Source: Rhizobium sp. CF080
GTDB lineage: Bacteria; Pseudomonadota; Alphaproteobacteria; Rhizobiales; Rhizobiaceae
Reading direction: 5' to 3'
DNA length: 64,000 nucleotides
NCBI RefSeq assembly: GCF_000282095.2
Contig: NZ_AKKC02000008.1
Location: 1 to 64,000, forward strand
The notes under the pieces are model-generated. The model was not told the origin of the DNA and did not search any database. It saw only the letters and a program-made list of their open reading frames with translations. Made by a program: the position numbers and the translations under genes. Below, piece by piece: positions 16,207-24,984 of this stretch; the stretch's first letter is position 1; each line of letters starts with the position of its first letter.

Positions 16207-17850
16207 CTAGAATAGCCGGAGCCTGGTTGCGGGCTGCGCGGCGTCGGGATCTTTCACACCCGGATCATCCGGCGGACGGCCGAAAAAGGGAACGGGCTCC
16301 CCTTCATTTTCAGGGGGTTTTCCGTCCTTCGGGGTCACATTCGCCGGGGTTGGTGTTTTTGCTGCAACAGCTAATTCTTTCTGAGGCGGCTTAACCTCCT
16401 GCGGAGCGGGCTTGACCGGGAAGAGGATCGGCTTGGGCGCCTCCTCGGCGCGGGGCTCGGCGCGGGGCTCGGCGCGGGGCTCGGCGTTGACCGCGCTGAC
16501 GGGCGGCAGGCTGGCGATCGCGGTGTCGGCCGCCAGCGAACCCTCCTCGACCGGGCCTTCGAGCTGGTCGAACGGTGCCTTCCATTCGAAGGCGTCGAGC
16601 CGGCCGGTGACCGGGGAAAGCGGTAGCCATTTTTCCGAGACGAAACCGTCGGCCACCCAGGCCGGATCGCGGGGTGCACGCAGGGCCTGTGCCATCCAGT
16701 GACGAACGCGGCCCTGGTCACCCGTCTCGGCTTCCTCGATATCGGCGAGCAGCAGGTAGACGGCCTCGCGGGCTTCCATGCGGGCGGCGGCTTCCGCCTT
16801 GGCGCGGGCCTTTTTGAACTCCTGGGCGTCGAGAGCCGCCTGGGCGACGGCCAGCAGCGATTCGACATTGTTGGGGCGCATCGCCTCCAGCTTTTCGGCG
16901 CGTTTCAGACGGTCGACGGTGCTGTCGCCGCTGCGGGCGCGAATATAGGCGCGGGCGATTTCCGGGTGCGGCCCGAGCTTCCAGACGCCCTCGAGGGTGG
17001 ACGCGGCCTTTCGGACATTGTCCTCGCGCAGCCAGGCCTTGGCGGCGATGACGGCGGCGGGTACCAGGTCCCTGGCGAGTTTCAGGGCGGCCATCGCATC
17101 GTCGCGGGCGCCCTTCGGATCGCCTTCCAGCCGGTCGTTTGCCTTGGCGGTCAGGAGCACGGCCTTCCAGCGTTCGGCCTGCGGCTTTTCGAGGATATTG
17201 GCCATGCGCTGCTGGTCGAGCAGGCGGATCGCATCGTCCCAGCGGCCGGACTGGCTGCGGGATTCGAGCGTTGCCTGGGCGGCCCAGGGCAGGTAGGGCG
17301 CGTGTTCGACGGCCTTTTCCGCATATTGGCGGGCGGCCTCGTTGGCGCCGAGGCGGCGGGCTTCCATGTAGAGGCCGCGCAGGCCCAGTTCCCGGGTTTC
17401 CGGATCCTCGGCCATCTGCTCGAATTTCTTTCGGGCTTCGTCGTGCTTGCCTTCGATGAGCGCCGCCTGGGCTTCGAGGAGATGGATCAGCGGCTCCTGG
17501 TCGGCGCTGATCAGGCCGCGGGTGCGAAGGCTCATCTTGCGGGCAAGCAGCGCATTGCCGGCGCCGGCGGCGATCAGGCCGGTCGACAGCGCCTGATAGC
17601 CGCGGTCACGCTTGCGGGCGCGAAAATAGCGGCGGACGGAATAGGGCGAGGTCCAGATCACGCCGACGATCCACCAGAGGAGCATCGCGGCGCCGACCAG
17701 CGCGACCATGGCGGTGGCGGCCACCATCAGGCTGGTTTCGATCAGGTGGTCCTGCCAGGTGATGGAAATCAGGCCGGGGCGATCTGCAAGCCAGGAGAAA
17801 CCCCAGCCGAGAGCCAGCACCACAACGAGAAAAATGAAAAGTCTGACCAT
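16207..17850 (-). CDS. hemY: HemY-type heme-operon membrane protein
   Basis: A 547-residue protein with two N-terminal membrane helices (residues 3-20 and 40-65) followed by a long TPR-like helical domain. The N-terminal pattern GLISITWQDHLIETSLM matches the HemY_N domain. This HemY is the proteobacterial protein from the hemCDXY cluster, not the Gram-positive protoporphyrinogen oxidase of the same name. It is thought to support late heme synthesis at the membrane. The C-terminal 100 residues are Pro/Ala/Glu-rich and include a tandem repeat. The gene lies 15 bases after the mitofilin-like gene. Confidence 0.85.
   Translation of the reverse strand: MVRLFIFLVVVLALGWGFSWLADRPGLISITWQDHLIETSLMVAATAMVALVGAAMLLWWIVGVIWTSPYSVRRYFRARKRDRGYQALSTGLIAAGAGNALLARKMSLRTRGLISADQEPLIHLLEAQAALIEGKHDEARKKFEQMAEDPETRELGLRGLYMEARRLGANEAARQYAEKAVEHAPYLPWAAQATLESRSQSGRWDDAIRLLDQQRMANILEKPQAERWKAVLLTAKANDRLEGDPKGARDDAMAALKLARDLVPAAVIAAKAWLREDNVRKAASTLEGVWKLGPHPEIARAYIRARSGDSTVDRLKRAEKLEAMRPNNVESLLAVAQAALDAQEFKKARAKAEAAARMEAREAVYLLLADIEEAETGDQGRVRHWMAQALRAPRDPAWVADGFVSEKWLPLSPVTGRLDAFEWKAPFDQLEGPVEEGSLAADTAIASLPPVSAVNAEPRAEPRAEPRAEEAPKPILFPVKPAPQEVKPPQKELAVAAKTPTPANVTPKDGKPPENEGEPVPFFGRPPDDPGVKDPDAAQPATRLRLF
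16444..16486. repeat. 12-bp tandem repeat inside hemY
   Basis: The unit CTCGGCGCGGGG occurs 3.6 times in a row. It is in frame and encodes repeated Pro-Arg-Ala-Glu in the low-complexity C-terminal part of HemY. Slippage would change length by four residues without a frameshift. Confidence 0.85.
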
Positions 17851-17865
17851 CCGGTTCTTCCGTCC

Positions 17866-19116
17866 TCAGCCTTGGGTGCCGGCGACGGCGCGCGACAGCG
17901 TTCCGCCCACGAGATTTTCCACCTGAATGCGGGCATCGAGCTTCTGCTTGAAATCGCGCGAGACGGCCTTTGCCGGTTCCGGCAGCGCGTCCCATTCGCG
18001 GACGGAGGCCTGGAGATCGCCGTTGCGCAGCGCATTCTCCATGCGGGCGACGATCGCATCCGGGGTTTCGCCCTGAACATCGCCGACCCGGCGGACCTTG
18101 ACGACCGACATGGCGGAGGACAGCAGCCGGCCGGCAATGCCCTCGTTGGGGTCCCGCTGGGCGGTTGCTTCCAGCATCGCATCGGCAATGCGGGGGAAGT
18201 CGCGCTGCAGTTCGGCACGAGCGGGCACGCCGGCGGAAGCGAACTTTTGGAGGTCGGCGACCGCCGGATCGTCGCCGGCGACTGTCATGAAAGTCTGCAG
18301 TTCGGTCTCGAACGGGCCGCCGCGATCGATGCCGGCCTTGAGGGCTGCCGCGGCGACGGCGCGGGCAACCTGTTGTTCGGGGCCGCGATCGTTCAGCTTG
18401 GCCTCGGCCTGGTCCAGGCGCTGGGCGAGCCCGGAATCGGCGCTTGCGGCCGACTGGACGGTCGTGCGGAGCCGGTCGAGATCGGCCTTCAGGGCGCCAA
18501 GCGCCTGTTCGCTGGCGCCGCTCGGTGTCCGGGGGGCTGCCTCAAGGGCGGCGACGCGGCTGGCGAGCGCGGCATCGGGGGCCGCTGCAGCTACAGGCCG
18601 GTTTTTGAGTGCTGTGATTTCCTGGCGCAGTGCCGCGATCTCGGAGGAGAGGCCGGCCGTGTTGGAAGCGGCCGGGGCGGGCGTGGCGCCGGGCAGGTAA
18701 CCGGCATATTGCATGCTGCCGGCCAGCAGCAACGCGACGATGCCGCCGAAAATGCCGGCGGCGATCAGCGTCGACGTGGCGGGGCTCGGGCGCTGAGGTG
18801 CAGCCGGGGTCGGTTCCGGTTCGGGGGCCACGGTCGCGGGCTGCGGTTCGGTCTGGGCGGCGGCAGACCAGGGGTCGTCATAACGCGGCTCGTCTGCGGC
18901 CGAAGGGCTGGATGCCGGCTCGTCCGTGGGCTCGGCCTTGGCCGGTTCTTCGGCGCTTGCGGAAACGTCTTCGGCAGGCTCGGTCGCGCTCACCGCGTCA
19001 TCGGTGTCATTGCTTCGGACGGGCTCGGCGACGACATCCGATTGCTCGGCGGTCAGGTCGATCGTGACCGGCTCCTTGTCTGGCTTGGATCGGCGGGGTG
19101 GTTGTTCCGGTACCAT
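17866..19116 (-). CDS. Mitofilin (Mic60)-like inner-membrane protein
   Basis: A 416-residue protein: an acidic, Pro/Glu/Ala-rich N-terminus of about 115 residues, one membrane helix (STLIAAGIFGGIVALLLAGS), a coiled-coil (EIAALRQEITALKNR onward) and a C-terminal helical domain (MENALRNGDLQASVREWDAL). This layout and the position between hemD and hemY are those of the alphaproteobacterial homologue of mitochondrial Mic60, which shapes intracytoplasmic membranes and contacts outer-membrane partners. The start at 19116 follows AGAGG; ATGs at 19134 and 19164 lack a site. The mitofilin assignment comes from architecture and context. Confidence 0.78.
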   Translation of the reverse strand: MVPEQPPRRSKPDKEPVTIDLTAEQSDVVAEPVRSNDTDDAVSATEPAEDVSASAEEPAKAEPTDEPASSPSAADEPRYDDPWSAAAQTEPQPATVAPEPEPTPAAPQRPSPATSTLIAAGIFGGIVALLLAGSMQYAGYLPGATPAPAASNTAGLSSEIAALRQEITALKNRPVAAAAPDAALASRVAALEAAPRTPSGASEQALGALKADLDRLRTTVQSAASADSGLAQRLDQAEAKLNDRGPEQQVARAVAAAALKAGIDRGGPFETELQTFMTVAGDDPAVADLQKFASAGVPARAELQRDFPRIADAMLEATAQRDPNEGIAGRLLSSAMSVVKVRRVGDVQGETPDAIVARMENALRNGDLQASVREWDALPEPAKAVSRDFKQKLDARIQVENLVGGTLSRAVAGTQG

Positions 19117-19206
19117 CTCGACCTCTTTTTGCATGCGCTCACAGGAAACTAGTGGGTGGGTCATCGGAAAGAAAGGGGCGGTCGGGATTTTGCCGCCACC
19201 CCTCTA

Positions 19207-19917
19207 CTAAAGGAGTGCGAAAATCCCGTCCTCGTCAGGGTGGCCGGCGATCTTGATATTTCTATGAAATTCCCGCGGAACGATTTCGGCCACATTGTCG
19301 CTGAGGCAAACGAACTGCACGGATGCAAGTTCCCTCAGGTGCGGTGCAGCGAAATCGCAGAACAGCCGGGCGTTTTCGCGCGAATAGAGAAACACCGCGT
19401 CCACGGGCGGCTCAAGCAGGACGCTACGGATGTAAACTTCATCGTAGGCTATGGGCGTCATCTCGTAGACTTCGGCCGTCACGAACCGGACATCATTCGT
19501 CCGCAGCCCGTCCTCGAATTTCGGTGAGCGCGGCTTCCCGGCGAGATAGAGCAAAGGCGCATCGAAAGTGGATGCATAGCCTGCAATGAGTTCAGCAAGT
19601 TCGGCCCCCGTTCCGGCGCCCGAGCGAATATTCCGGAAGCCGGCCTCTTCGGCCGCCTTCGCCGTCGTTTCTCCGACGGCGTAGAGGGTTTGGCCGAGAA
19701 ACGGGGTCAGGCGCTCGCCTAGCAGGGACAGCACTCGGAGTGTTTCGGCGCTGGTGACGGCGAGCGCGGCATGCGGACCGGCGAGCGCTGCCGCGGCGGC
19801 GTCCGGATGATGGATCGCCCTGGTCAGCGGCAGCAGGACCGGCTGATGGCCGAGGTTCCGCAGCCGTTCGGCGGTCCGGCGGGCCGAGCTTTCGGGGCGG
19901 GTGACGACGACCCGCAT
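19207..19917 (-). CDS. hemD: Uroporphyrinogen-III synthase
   Basis: A 236-residue enzyme that closes hydroxymethylbilane into uroporphyrinogen III. The family is weakly conserved, but the N-terminal MRVVVTRPESSARRTAERL, the central LYAVGETTAKAAEEAGF and FLYSRENARLF are recognisable. The start at 19917 lies four bases after the hemC stop, and the following ATGCGGGTC gives the standard N-terminus; an open frame continuing upstream inside hemC is not used. It is the second gene of the hemC-hemD-mitofilin-hemY operon. Confidence 0.9.
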   Translation of the reverse strand: MRVVVTRPESSARRTAERLRNLGHQPVLLPLTRAIHHPDAAAAALAGPHAALAVTSAETLRVLSLLGERLTPFLGQTLYAVGETTAKAAEEAGFRNIRSGAGTGAELAELIAGYASTFDAPLLYLAGKPRSPKFEDGLRTNDVRFVTAEVYEMTPIAYDEVYIRSVLLEPPVDAVFLYSRENARLFCDFAAPHLRELASVQFVCLSDNVAEIVPREFHRNIKIAGHPDEDGIFALL

Positions 19918-19921
19918 GGCT

Positions 19922-20860
19922 TTACGACCAGCCTTCGAAGAAATCGGTGCCGGCCGCCGCGCGGACCGCTTCGCCCGCCTGCCGGCCGAGCTTTTCCGCG
20001 TTGGCGCGTTTGCCTTCGGTCTCGATCGAATGTTCCTTGCGGCCATCCGGCGTCAGGATAAGGCCCGAAAATTTCAGATGGTCGCCCTCGCAGACGGCGT
20101 AACCGCCGATCGGGGTGCGACAGGAACCGTCGAGCGCGGCCAGGAAGGCCCGTTCGCAGGAGACGGCGTCGTAGGTCGGCCGGTCGTTGATCGGGTCGAG
20201 AAGCGCATCGATGCGGGCATCACTGACACGGCTTTCGACGCAGATGGCGCCCTGCGCCGGTGCCGGGGGGAAGTCGGCCGGGTCGAGCAGTTCGGTGACC
20301 GCGTCCTGCTTGCCGAGGCGCTTGAGGCCGGCATAGGCGAGCAGGGTCGCATCCACCTGGCCTTCGTTCAGCTTGCGCAGCCGGGTTTCGACGAGGCCGC
20401 GGAAGGTGATGACGTTGATATCCGGCCGGATGCGGCGGATCAGCGCCTGGCGGCGCAGCGACGAGGAGCCGACGGTTGCGCCATCCGGGAGTGCGGCCAG
20501 CGTATGAGCCGTGCGGCCGATGAAGGCATCGCGAAAATCTTCGCGGGGCAGGTAGGCGGCGAGACGCAGGCCGTCGGGGAGTTTTGTCGGCATGTCCTTG
20601 GAGGAATGCACGGCGAAATCGAGATCGCCGGAGATCAGCCCTTCCTCCAGCTCCTGGGTGAACAGGCCCTTGCCGCCGAGTTCCGAGAGCGATCGGTCGG
20701 TGATCCGGTCGCCGGTCGTCGACAGCACGACGATCTCGAACATGTCCTCCGGCAGGCCATGCGCCGTCATCAGCCTTGCACGCGTTTCGGAAGCCTGGGC
20801 GAGCGCCAGCGGGCTGCCGCGCGTGCCGATCCGGAAAGGTTTTGTTTGCATCCGCGTCAT
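19922..20860 (-). CDS. hemC: Porphobilinogen deaminase (hydroxymethylbilane synthase)
   Basis: A 312-residue enzyme that links four porphobilinogens into hydroxymethylbilane. The dipyrromethane cofactor cysteine is Cys247 in [10 protein letters not shown], and the catalytic segment [12 protein letters not shown] and the arginine-rich [11 protein letters not shown] are present. Start codon ATG at 20860 or 20851 (MQTKPF); the first is given. It is divergent from tsaD with a 62-bp gap, an arrangement frequent in Rhizobiales. Confidence 0.95.
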   Translation of the reverse strand: MTRMQTKPFRIGTRGSPLALAQASETRARLMTAHGLPEDMFEIVVLSTTGDRITDRSLSELGGKGLFTQELEEGLISGDLDFAVHSSKDMPTKLPDGLRLAAYLPREDFRDAFIGRTAHTLAALPDGATVGSSSLRRQALIRRIRPDINVITFRGLVETRLRKLNEGQVDATLLAYAGLKRLGKQDAVTELLDPADFPPAPAQGAICVESRVSDARIDALLDPINDRPTYDAVSCERAFLAALDGSCRTPIGGYAVCEGDHLKFSGLILTPDGRKEHSIETEGKRANAEKLGRQAGEAVRAAAGTDFFEGWS

Positions 20861-20922
20861 TCCGTTGTTACCGGAGGCTTTCGTAGACCGGTTTATCCGG
20901 CATCGCAATTATCGATAGGCCC

Positions 20923-22020
20923 ATGGCGACCTTTCTTCGCATCCTCGGCATTGAAACTAGCTGCGACGAGACGGCGGCTTCCGTCGTCGCGCGCCATGAG
21001 GACGGCCGCGGCGAAATCCTCTCCGACGTCGTATTGTCGCAGCTCGACGAACACAGCGCTTATGGCGGCGTCGTGCCGGAGATCGCGGCGCGCGCGCATG
21101 TCGAGGCGCTGGACGGCCTGATCGAGGAAGCGCTCACCCGCGCTAATGTGTCGCTCGACGAGGTCGATGCGATTGCCGCGACCTCAGGGCCGGGCCTCAT
21201 CGGCGGGCTGATCGTTGGGCTGATGACGGCGAAGGCGATCGCGCGGGCCGCCGGCAAGCCGCTGATGGCGATCAATCACCTCGAAGGCCATGCGCTGACG
21301 GCGCGGCTGACCGACGGGCTTTCCTTTCCCTACCTGATGCTGCTCGTGTCCGGCGGCCATACCCAGCTGGTTCTGGTGCGTGGTGTCGGCGAATACGAGC
21401 GCTGGGGCACGACGATCGACGATGCGCTGGGCGAAGCCTTCGACAAGACGGCAAAGCTGCTGGGGCTCCCCTATCCCGGCGGGCCGGCGGTCGAAAAGGC
21501 GGCGCTGAAGGGCAACCCGGACCGGTTCTCGCTGCCGCGGCCACTGGTCGGCGAGGCGCGGCTCGATTTCTCCTTCTCCGGCCTCAAGACGGCGGTGCGC
21601 CAGGCGGCGACCGAGATTGCGCCGCTCAGCGACCAGGACGTCGCCGATATCTGCGCCTCTTTCCAGAAGGCGATTTCGCGGACGCTGCGCGACCGCATCG
21701 GCCGAGGCTTGGCACGGTTCAAACAGGAGTTTGCGCATCTCGATGTCGACCGGGCGCTGGTCGTCGCGGGTGGCGTTGCCGCCAACCAGGAAATCCGCCG
21801 CACGCTGCAGGCGCTCTGCATCGAAAACGGTTTCCGCTTCATCGCGCCGCCGCTGCGGCTCTGCACCGACAATGCGGCGATGATCGCCTGGGCGGGGCTC
21901 GAGCGGATGGCGGAAGATCTGCCGACCGACGGAATGGATGTGGCGCCGCGCTCGCGCTGGCCGCTCGACAAGGACGCAAAAACGCTGCTCGGTTCCGGCA
22001 AGCGGGGGGCCAAGGCATGA
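20923..22020 (+). CDS. tsaD: tRNA threonylcarbamoyladenosine synthase subunit TsaD
   Basis: A 365-residue ASKHA-fold enzyme that, with TsaB and TsaE, transfers the threonylcarbamoyl group to A37 of ANN-decoding tRNAs. It starts [16 protein letters not shown] and carries the metal-binding histidines H119 and H123 in NHLEGH. The C-terminal [12 protein letters not shown] is also characteristic. The last four bases overlap the gpsA start (ATGA), indicating a coupled operon. Confidence 0.96.
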   Translation: MATFLRILGIETSCDETAASVVARHEDGRGEILSDVVLSQLDEHSAYGGVVPEIAARAHVEALDGLIEEALTRANVSLDEVDAIAATSGPGLIGGLIVGLMTAKAIARAAGKPLMAINHLEGHALTARLTDGLSFPYLMLLVSGGHTQLVLVRGVGEYERWGTTIDDALGEAFDKTAKLLGLPYPGGPAVEKAALKGNPDRFSLPRPLVGEARLDFSFSGLKTAVRQAATEIAPLSDQDVADICASFQKAISRTLRDRIGRGLARFKQEFAHLDVDRALVVAGGVAANQEIRRTLQALCIENGFRFIAPPLRLCTDNAAMIAWAGLERMAEDLPTDGMDVAPRSRWPLDKDAKTLLGSGKRGAKA

Positions 22021-23021
22021 GTGCTCGTGAACGGATCGTCGTCATCGGCGCCGGCGCCTTCGGCACGGCACTTGCCGCGGTGATTTCGCTGGAAGGCCGG
22101 CATCCGGTCACCCTGATCGGCCGCGATCCCTCGCTGATGAGCGATCTTCGCGACGACCGGGTGCATGATGCAGCACTTCCCGGCGTGCCCCTGCCGGATG
22201 CGCTGGAGTTTTCCGCCGAGCCGGATGCGATCGGCGAGGCGAGCCTTGTTCTGTTCGCCATGCCTTCGCAGGCGCAGGCGGATGCGGCGCGGCACTACGG
22301 CCCTTATCTGGCGGAGGGCGCGGTGGTCGTCACCTGCGCCAAGGGCATCGACAAGTCTTCCGGCCGGCTGCTGACCGAGGTTCTGGAAGCGGAACTGCCG
22401 CATCATCAGGTCGCCGTGCTGTCCGGGCCGGGCTTTGCGGCGGATATCGCCCGCGGCCTGCCGACGGCGATGGCAATTGCGGCAGCCGATCGTGCGCTGG
22501 CAGAACGGCTTGCCACCGCGCTTTCCAGCCGCACGTTCCGCCTCTATGCCTCCACCGACCGGATCGGCGTGCAGCTCGGCGGGGCGCTGAAGAACGTGCT
22601 GGCGATTGCCTGCGGCATCATCGAAGGCGCCGGGCTCGGCGATTCGGCGCGTGCGGCGCTGATCTCACGAGGCTTGGCTGAAATGTCGCGGCTGATCGAG
22701 GCGATGGGCGGCAAGGCGGATACGGTGCGCGGCTTGTCGGGCCTCGGCGACCTGGTGCTGACCGGCAACAGCCATCAATCGCGCAACCTGCGGTTCGGCA
22801 TTGCGCTCGGCCAAACTGGCGGGAATTGGGGCGACCCCGCGGAAACGGTGGGCGGGCCGCTGGTCGAGGGTGCCTTTGCGGCCTCCGTCGCGGCGCGTCT
22901 CGGCGAAAAATTCTCCGTCGAGCTGCCGGTCACCAACGCGGTGGCCGACATCATCGACGGCAAGCTCGATATCATGACGGCCATGGAACAGTTGATGACC
23001 CGGCCGATCACCACTGAATAA
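22017..23021 (+). CDS. gpsA: Glycerol-3-phosphate dehydrogenase [NAD(P)+]
   Basis: A 334-residue cytoplasmic enzyme that reduces dihydroxyacetone phosphate to glycerol-3-phosphate for phospholipid synthesis. The nucleotide-binding loop GAGAFGTA is at residues 11-18, followed by the family motifs [17 protein letters not shown] and [13 protein letters not shown], which contains the active-site lysine. Its start overlaps tsaD. A 37-bp gap leads to the YciI gene. Confidence 0.95.
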   Translation: MSARERIVVIGAGAFGTALAAVISLEGRHPVTLIGRDPSLMSDLRDDRVHDAALPGVPLPDALEFSAEPDAIGEASLVLFAMPSQAQADAARHYGPYLAEGAVVVTCAKGIDKSSGRLLTEVLEAELPHHQVAVLSGPGFAADIARGLPTAMAIAAADRALAERLATALSSRTFRLYASTDRIGVQLGGALKNVLAIACGIIEGAGLGDSARAALISRGLAEMSRLIEAMGGKADTVRGLSGLGDLVLTGNSHQSRNLRFGIALGQTGGNWGDPAETVGGPLVEGAFAASVAARLGEKFSVELPVTNAVADIIDGKLDIMTAMEQLMTRPITTE

Positions 23022-23058
23022 GATCATTCCCCCAAAAAGCCCATGCAAGGAGAGACTG

Positions 23059-23349
23059 ATGCTGTTTGCGTTTCTGTGCACCGACAAGCCCGGCCATCTG
23101 AACGTCCGGATGGAAACCCGCCCGACCCATGTGGAGCACCTGAACAAGCTCAATGCCGAGGGGGTTCTGAAGTTCGCAGGTCCGTTCCTGGATGATGACG
23201 GCAAGCCGAACGGCAGCCTCGTGGTTGTCGAAGCCGCAGACATGGCTGCTGCCCGCACGATTGCCGAAGCCGATCCCTATTATATGGCCGGCCTGTTCGA
23301 GAAGGTCGAAGTGAAAGCCTGGAACTGGGTCTTCAACAAGCCGGAGTGA
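23059..23349 (+). CDS. YciI-family protein
   Basis: A 96-residue protein of the YciI-like family, a ferredoxin-like dimeric alpha-beta fold. The segment RPTHVEHLNKLNAEGVLKFAGPFLDDDG contains the conserved His and the Asp thought to form the putative active site, and GSLVVVEAADMAAARTIAEADPY completes the domain. The biochemical role is not established. A good ribosome site (AGGAGAG) precedes the start. It is followed within 8 bases by the EVE-domain gene. Confidence 0.85.
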   Translation: MLFAFLCTDKPGHLNVRMETRPTHVEHLNKLNAEGVLKFAGPFLDDDGKPNGSLVVVEAADMAAARTIAEADPYYMAGLFEKVEVKAWNWVFNKPE

Positions 23350-23357
23350 GGCGACAC

Positions 23358-23798
23358 ATGGCGTACTGGCTTTATAAATCCGAACCGTCGTCCTGGTCAT
23401 GGGAACAGCAGAAGGCGGCGGGCGAAAAGGGCACCGAATGGACCGGCGTGCGCAACTACCTGGCGCGCAACAACATGCGGGCCATGAAGATCGGCGACAA
23501 GGGTTTCTTCTACCACTCCAATGACGGGCTGGAGATCGTCGGCATCGTCGAGGTCTGCGCGCTGTCGCATCCCGATTCGAGTGCCAAGGGCGATCCGAAG
23601 TGGGATTGCGTCGATATCCGCGCCGTGACCGACGTGCCGAAGCCGGTGACGCTGAAGGACATCAAGGCCAATCCGAAGTTCGAGAAGATGTCGCTGGTGA
23701 CCTCGATGCGGCTTTCGGTTCAGCCGGTGACCGAGGAGGAATATTTCGAGATCTGCAAACTCGGCGGTCTCGACAAACCGCCGCGCTCCCCGGATTGA
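23358..23798 (+). CDS. EVE-domain protein
   Basis: A 146-residue protein consisting of a single EVE domain, related to PUA and YTH domains that bind modified bases in RNA or DNA. It opens AYWLYKSEPSSWSW and has WTGVRNYLARNNMRAMKIGDKGFFYHSN, the conserved family core. The start at 23358 has GAGG upstream; an ATG-like start at 23346 overlaps the YciI stop and is less likely. EVE proteins often sit near modification or restriction genes; here the neighbours are housekeeping genes, so a nucleic-acid quality-control role is possible but unproven. Confidence 0.87.
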   Translation: MAYWLYKSEPSSWSWEQQKAAGEKGTEWTGVRNYLARNNMRAMKIGDKGFFYHSNDGLEIVGIVEVCALSHPDSSAKGDPKWDCVDIRAVTDVPKPVTLKDIKANPKFEKMSLVTSMRLSVQPVTEEEYFEICKLGGLDKPPRSPD

Positions 23799-23805
23799 GC
23801 GGATT

Positions 23806-24453
23806 TTGAAAACCGATCCGCGGACCTTCGTCCTTGAGAATACCGACCTCGTCAGCCCGCCGCATGTGCCGGAGATCCGGCTGCATCTGGCGAGCGAGGC
23901 GCATGATCTCTGGCTGAAGACGGAGGAGGATCTGCAGGAGATCGGCCTGCAGCCACCCTACTGGGCCTTTGCCTGGGCAGGCGGCCAGGGGCTTGCCCGC
24001 TACATTCTCGACCATCCGGAAACGGTTGCGGGCAGGCGGGTCATGGATTTTGCGAGCGGCTCCGGCCTGGTGGCGATCGCCGCGAAGTTCGCGGGCGCTG
24101 CCGACGTGCTGGCGGCGGATATCGACCCCTGGGCTGCGAGCGCCATAGCGCTGAATGCCGCGGCCAACGAAGTCGAGATCCGCTCCACGGCCGAAGACCA
24201 ACTCGGCAGGGCAGTCGAGGCGGAGGTGATCCTCGCCGGCGACGTCTTCTACGACTGGGAGTTTGCGGCGGCGTTGATCCCGTGGCTCACGCGGCTTGCG
24301 GGCGAGGGGAAGCTGGTTCTGGTCGGCGATCCCGGCCGCAGCTATTTCCCGAAGGACCGGCTCGAGCAACTGGCCGTCTATCAGGTGCCGGTCACCCGGG
24401 CGCTGGAGGACAGCGAAGTGAAGAAGACGACGGTCTGGCGGTTTGCTCCATAA
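23806..24453 (+). CDS. Class I lysine methyltransferase, METTL20/ETFB-KMT-like
   Basis: A 215-residue SAM-dependent methyltransferase. SAM-binding motif I is MDFASGSGLVAIAAKF, motif II includes VLAADIDPWAASAI, and the post-II motif reads AGDVFYDWEF. The DxFY sequence is the hallmark of the METTL20 group, which methylates lysines of the electron-transfer flavoprotein beta subunit; a bacterial member is known from Agrobacterium. Ribosomal-protein methylation is an alternative. The start is a TTG at 23806, eight bases after the EVE gene stop, so it closes the tsaD-gpsA-YciI-EVE operon. Confidence 0.78.
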   Translation: MKTDPRTFVLENTDLVSPPHVPEIRLHLASEAHDLWLKTEEDLQEIGLQPPYWAFAWAGGQGLARYILDHPETVAGRRVMDFASGSGLVAIAAKFAGAADVLAADIDPWAASAIALNAAANEVEIRSTAEDQLGRAVEAEVILAGDVFYDWEFAAALIPWLTRLAGEGKLVLVGDPGRSYFPKDRLEQLAVYQVPVTRALEDSEVKKTTVWRFAP

Positions 24454-24547
24454 GGCTTGCCTGTCATTGCCGCGGCAGCGATAGGGCCGAGCGGAGGAGA
24501 GGATGTGACAAGCCCCACCGCACGGTCCCACCGGATGTTCGTGGTGA

Positions 24548-24916
24548 TCAAAACGAGAGCGTGGCGGCTCCGTCCTTGATCTCGGCGTGCATTGCGCTTG
24601 CCCCCACGATAACGACGCCCTCGAGCAGGTCGTTCTCGTCGTAACCGCGCGATTTAACGCAAGGCGGGCATGCCCAGATCGTGCCGCCACGTTTCTGGAA
24701 ATCGTCGATCGATTGTGCCAGCGGATCGAGCGGCGCCACATGGGTCATCCGTTGCCCGCCCTTGCGGACGAGATCGATCGCGGCGCTGGTCAGAAATACC
24801 GAGACCTTGAGCCCCGCCGTGATGCCGCCATTGGCAATCGTGAAGGCGACGGATGAAAGTTCGGAATCGATTCCCTTGGTGACGAGCACTACCAGTTTAT
24901 CAGTCGGGGTTTGCAT
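24548..24916 (-). CDS. DsrE/DsrF-like protein
   Basis: A 122-residue protein with the DsrE-like fold: VVLVTKGIDSELSSVAFTIANGG at the N-terminus, VSVFLTSAAIDLVRKGG, and a CPPC pair in IWACPPCVKSRGY. DsrE proteins take part in sulfur transfer or act as small regulators. The CPPC motif suggests a redox or persulfide role. The start at 24916 has a clear GGGAGGAT ribosome site. It is divergent from the AraC regulator, which may control it. Confidence 0.78.
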   Translation of the reverse strand: MQTPTDKLVVLVTKGIDSELSSVAFTIANGGITAGLKVSVFLTSAAIDLVRKGGQRMTHVAPLDPLAQSIDDFQKRGGTIWACPPCVKSRGYDENDLLEGVVIVGASAMHAEIKDGAATLSF

Positions 24917-24984
24917 TGTATCCTCCCACGGTTGAGTTGACGTGCTCACTGTAGGAAGGCGGGCGAAACCTGTCTTTGGCCGAG

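Noticed and set aside
16444..16486. Tandem repeat as a CRISPR-like array
   Set aside because: Units are 12 bp with no spacers and lie in frame inside hemY.
16699..19152. Very long open frame on the plus strand opposite hemY and the mitofilin-like gene
   Set aside because: It is antisense to two well-supported genes, has low-complexity Gly/Arg composition and no domain. Such frames arise from high third-position GC.
23358..23798. EVE-domain gene as part of a restriction or modification system
   Set aside because: No endonuclease or methyltransferase acting on DNA nearby; the adjacent methyltransferase is of the protein-lysine type.
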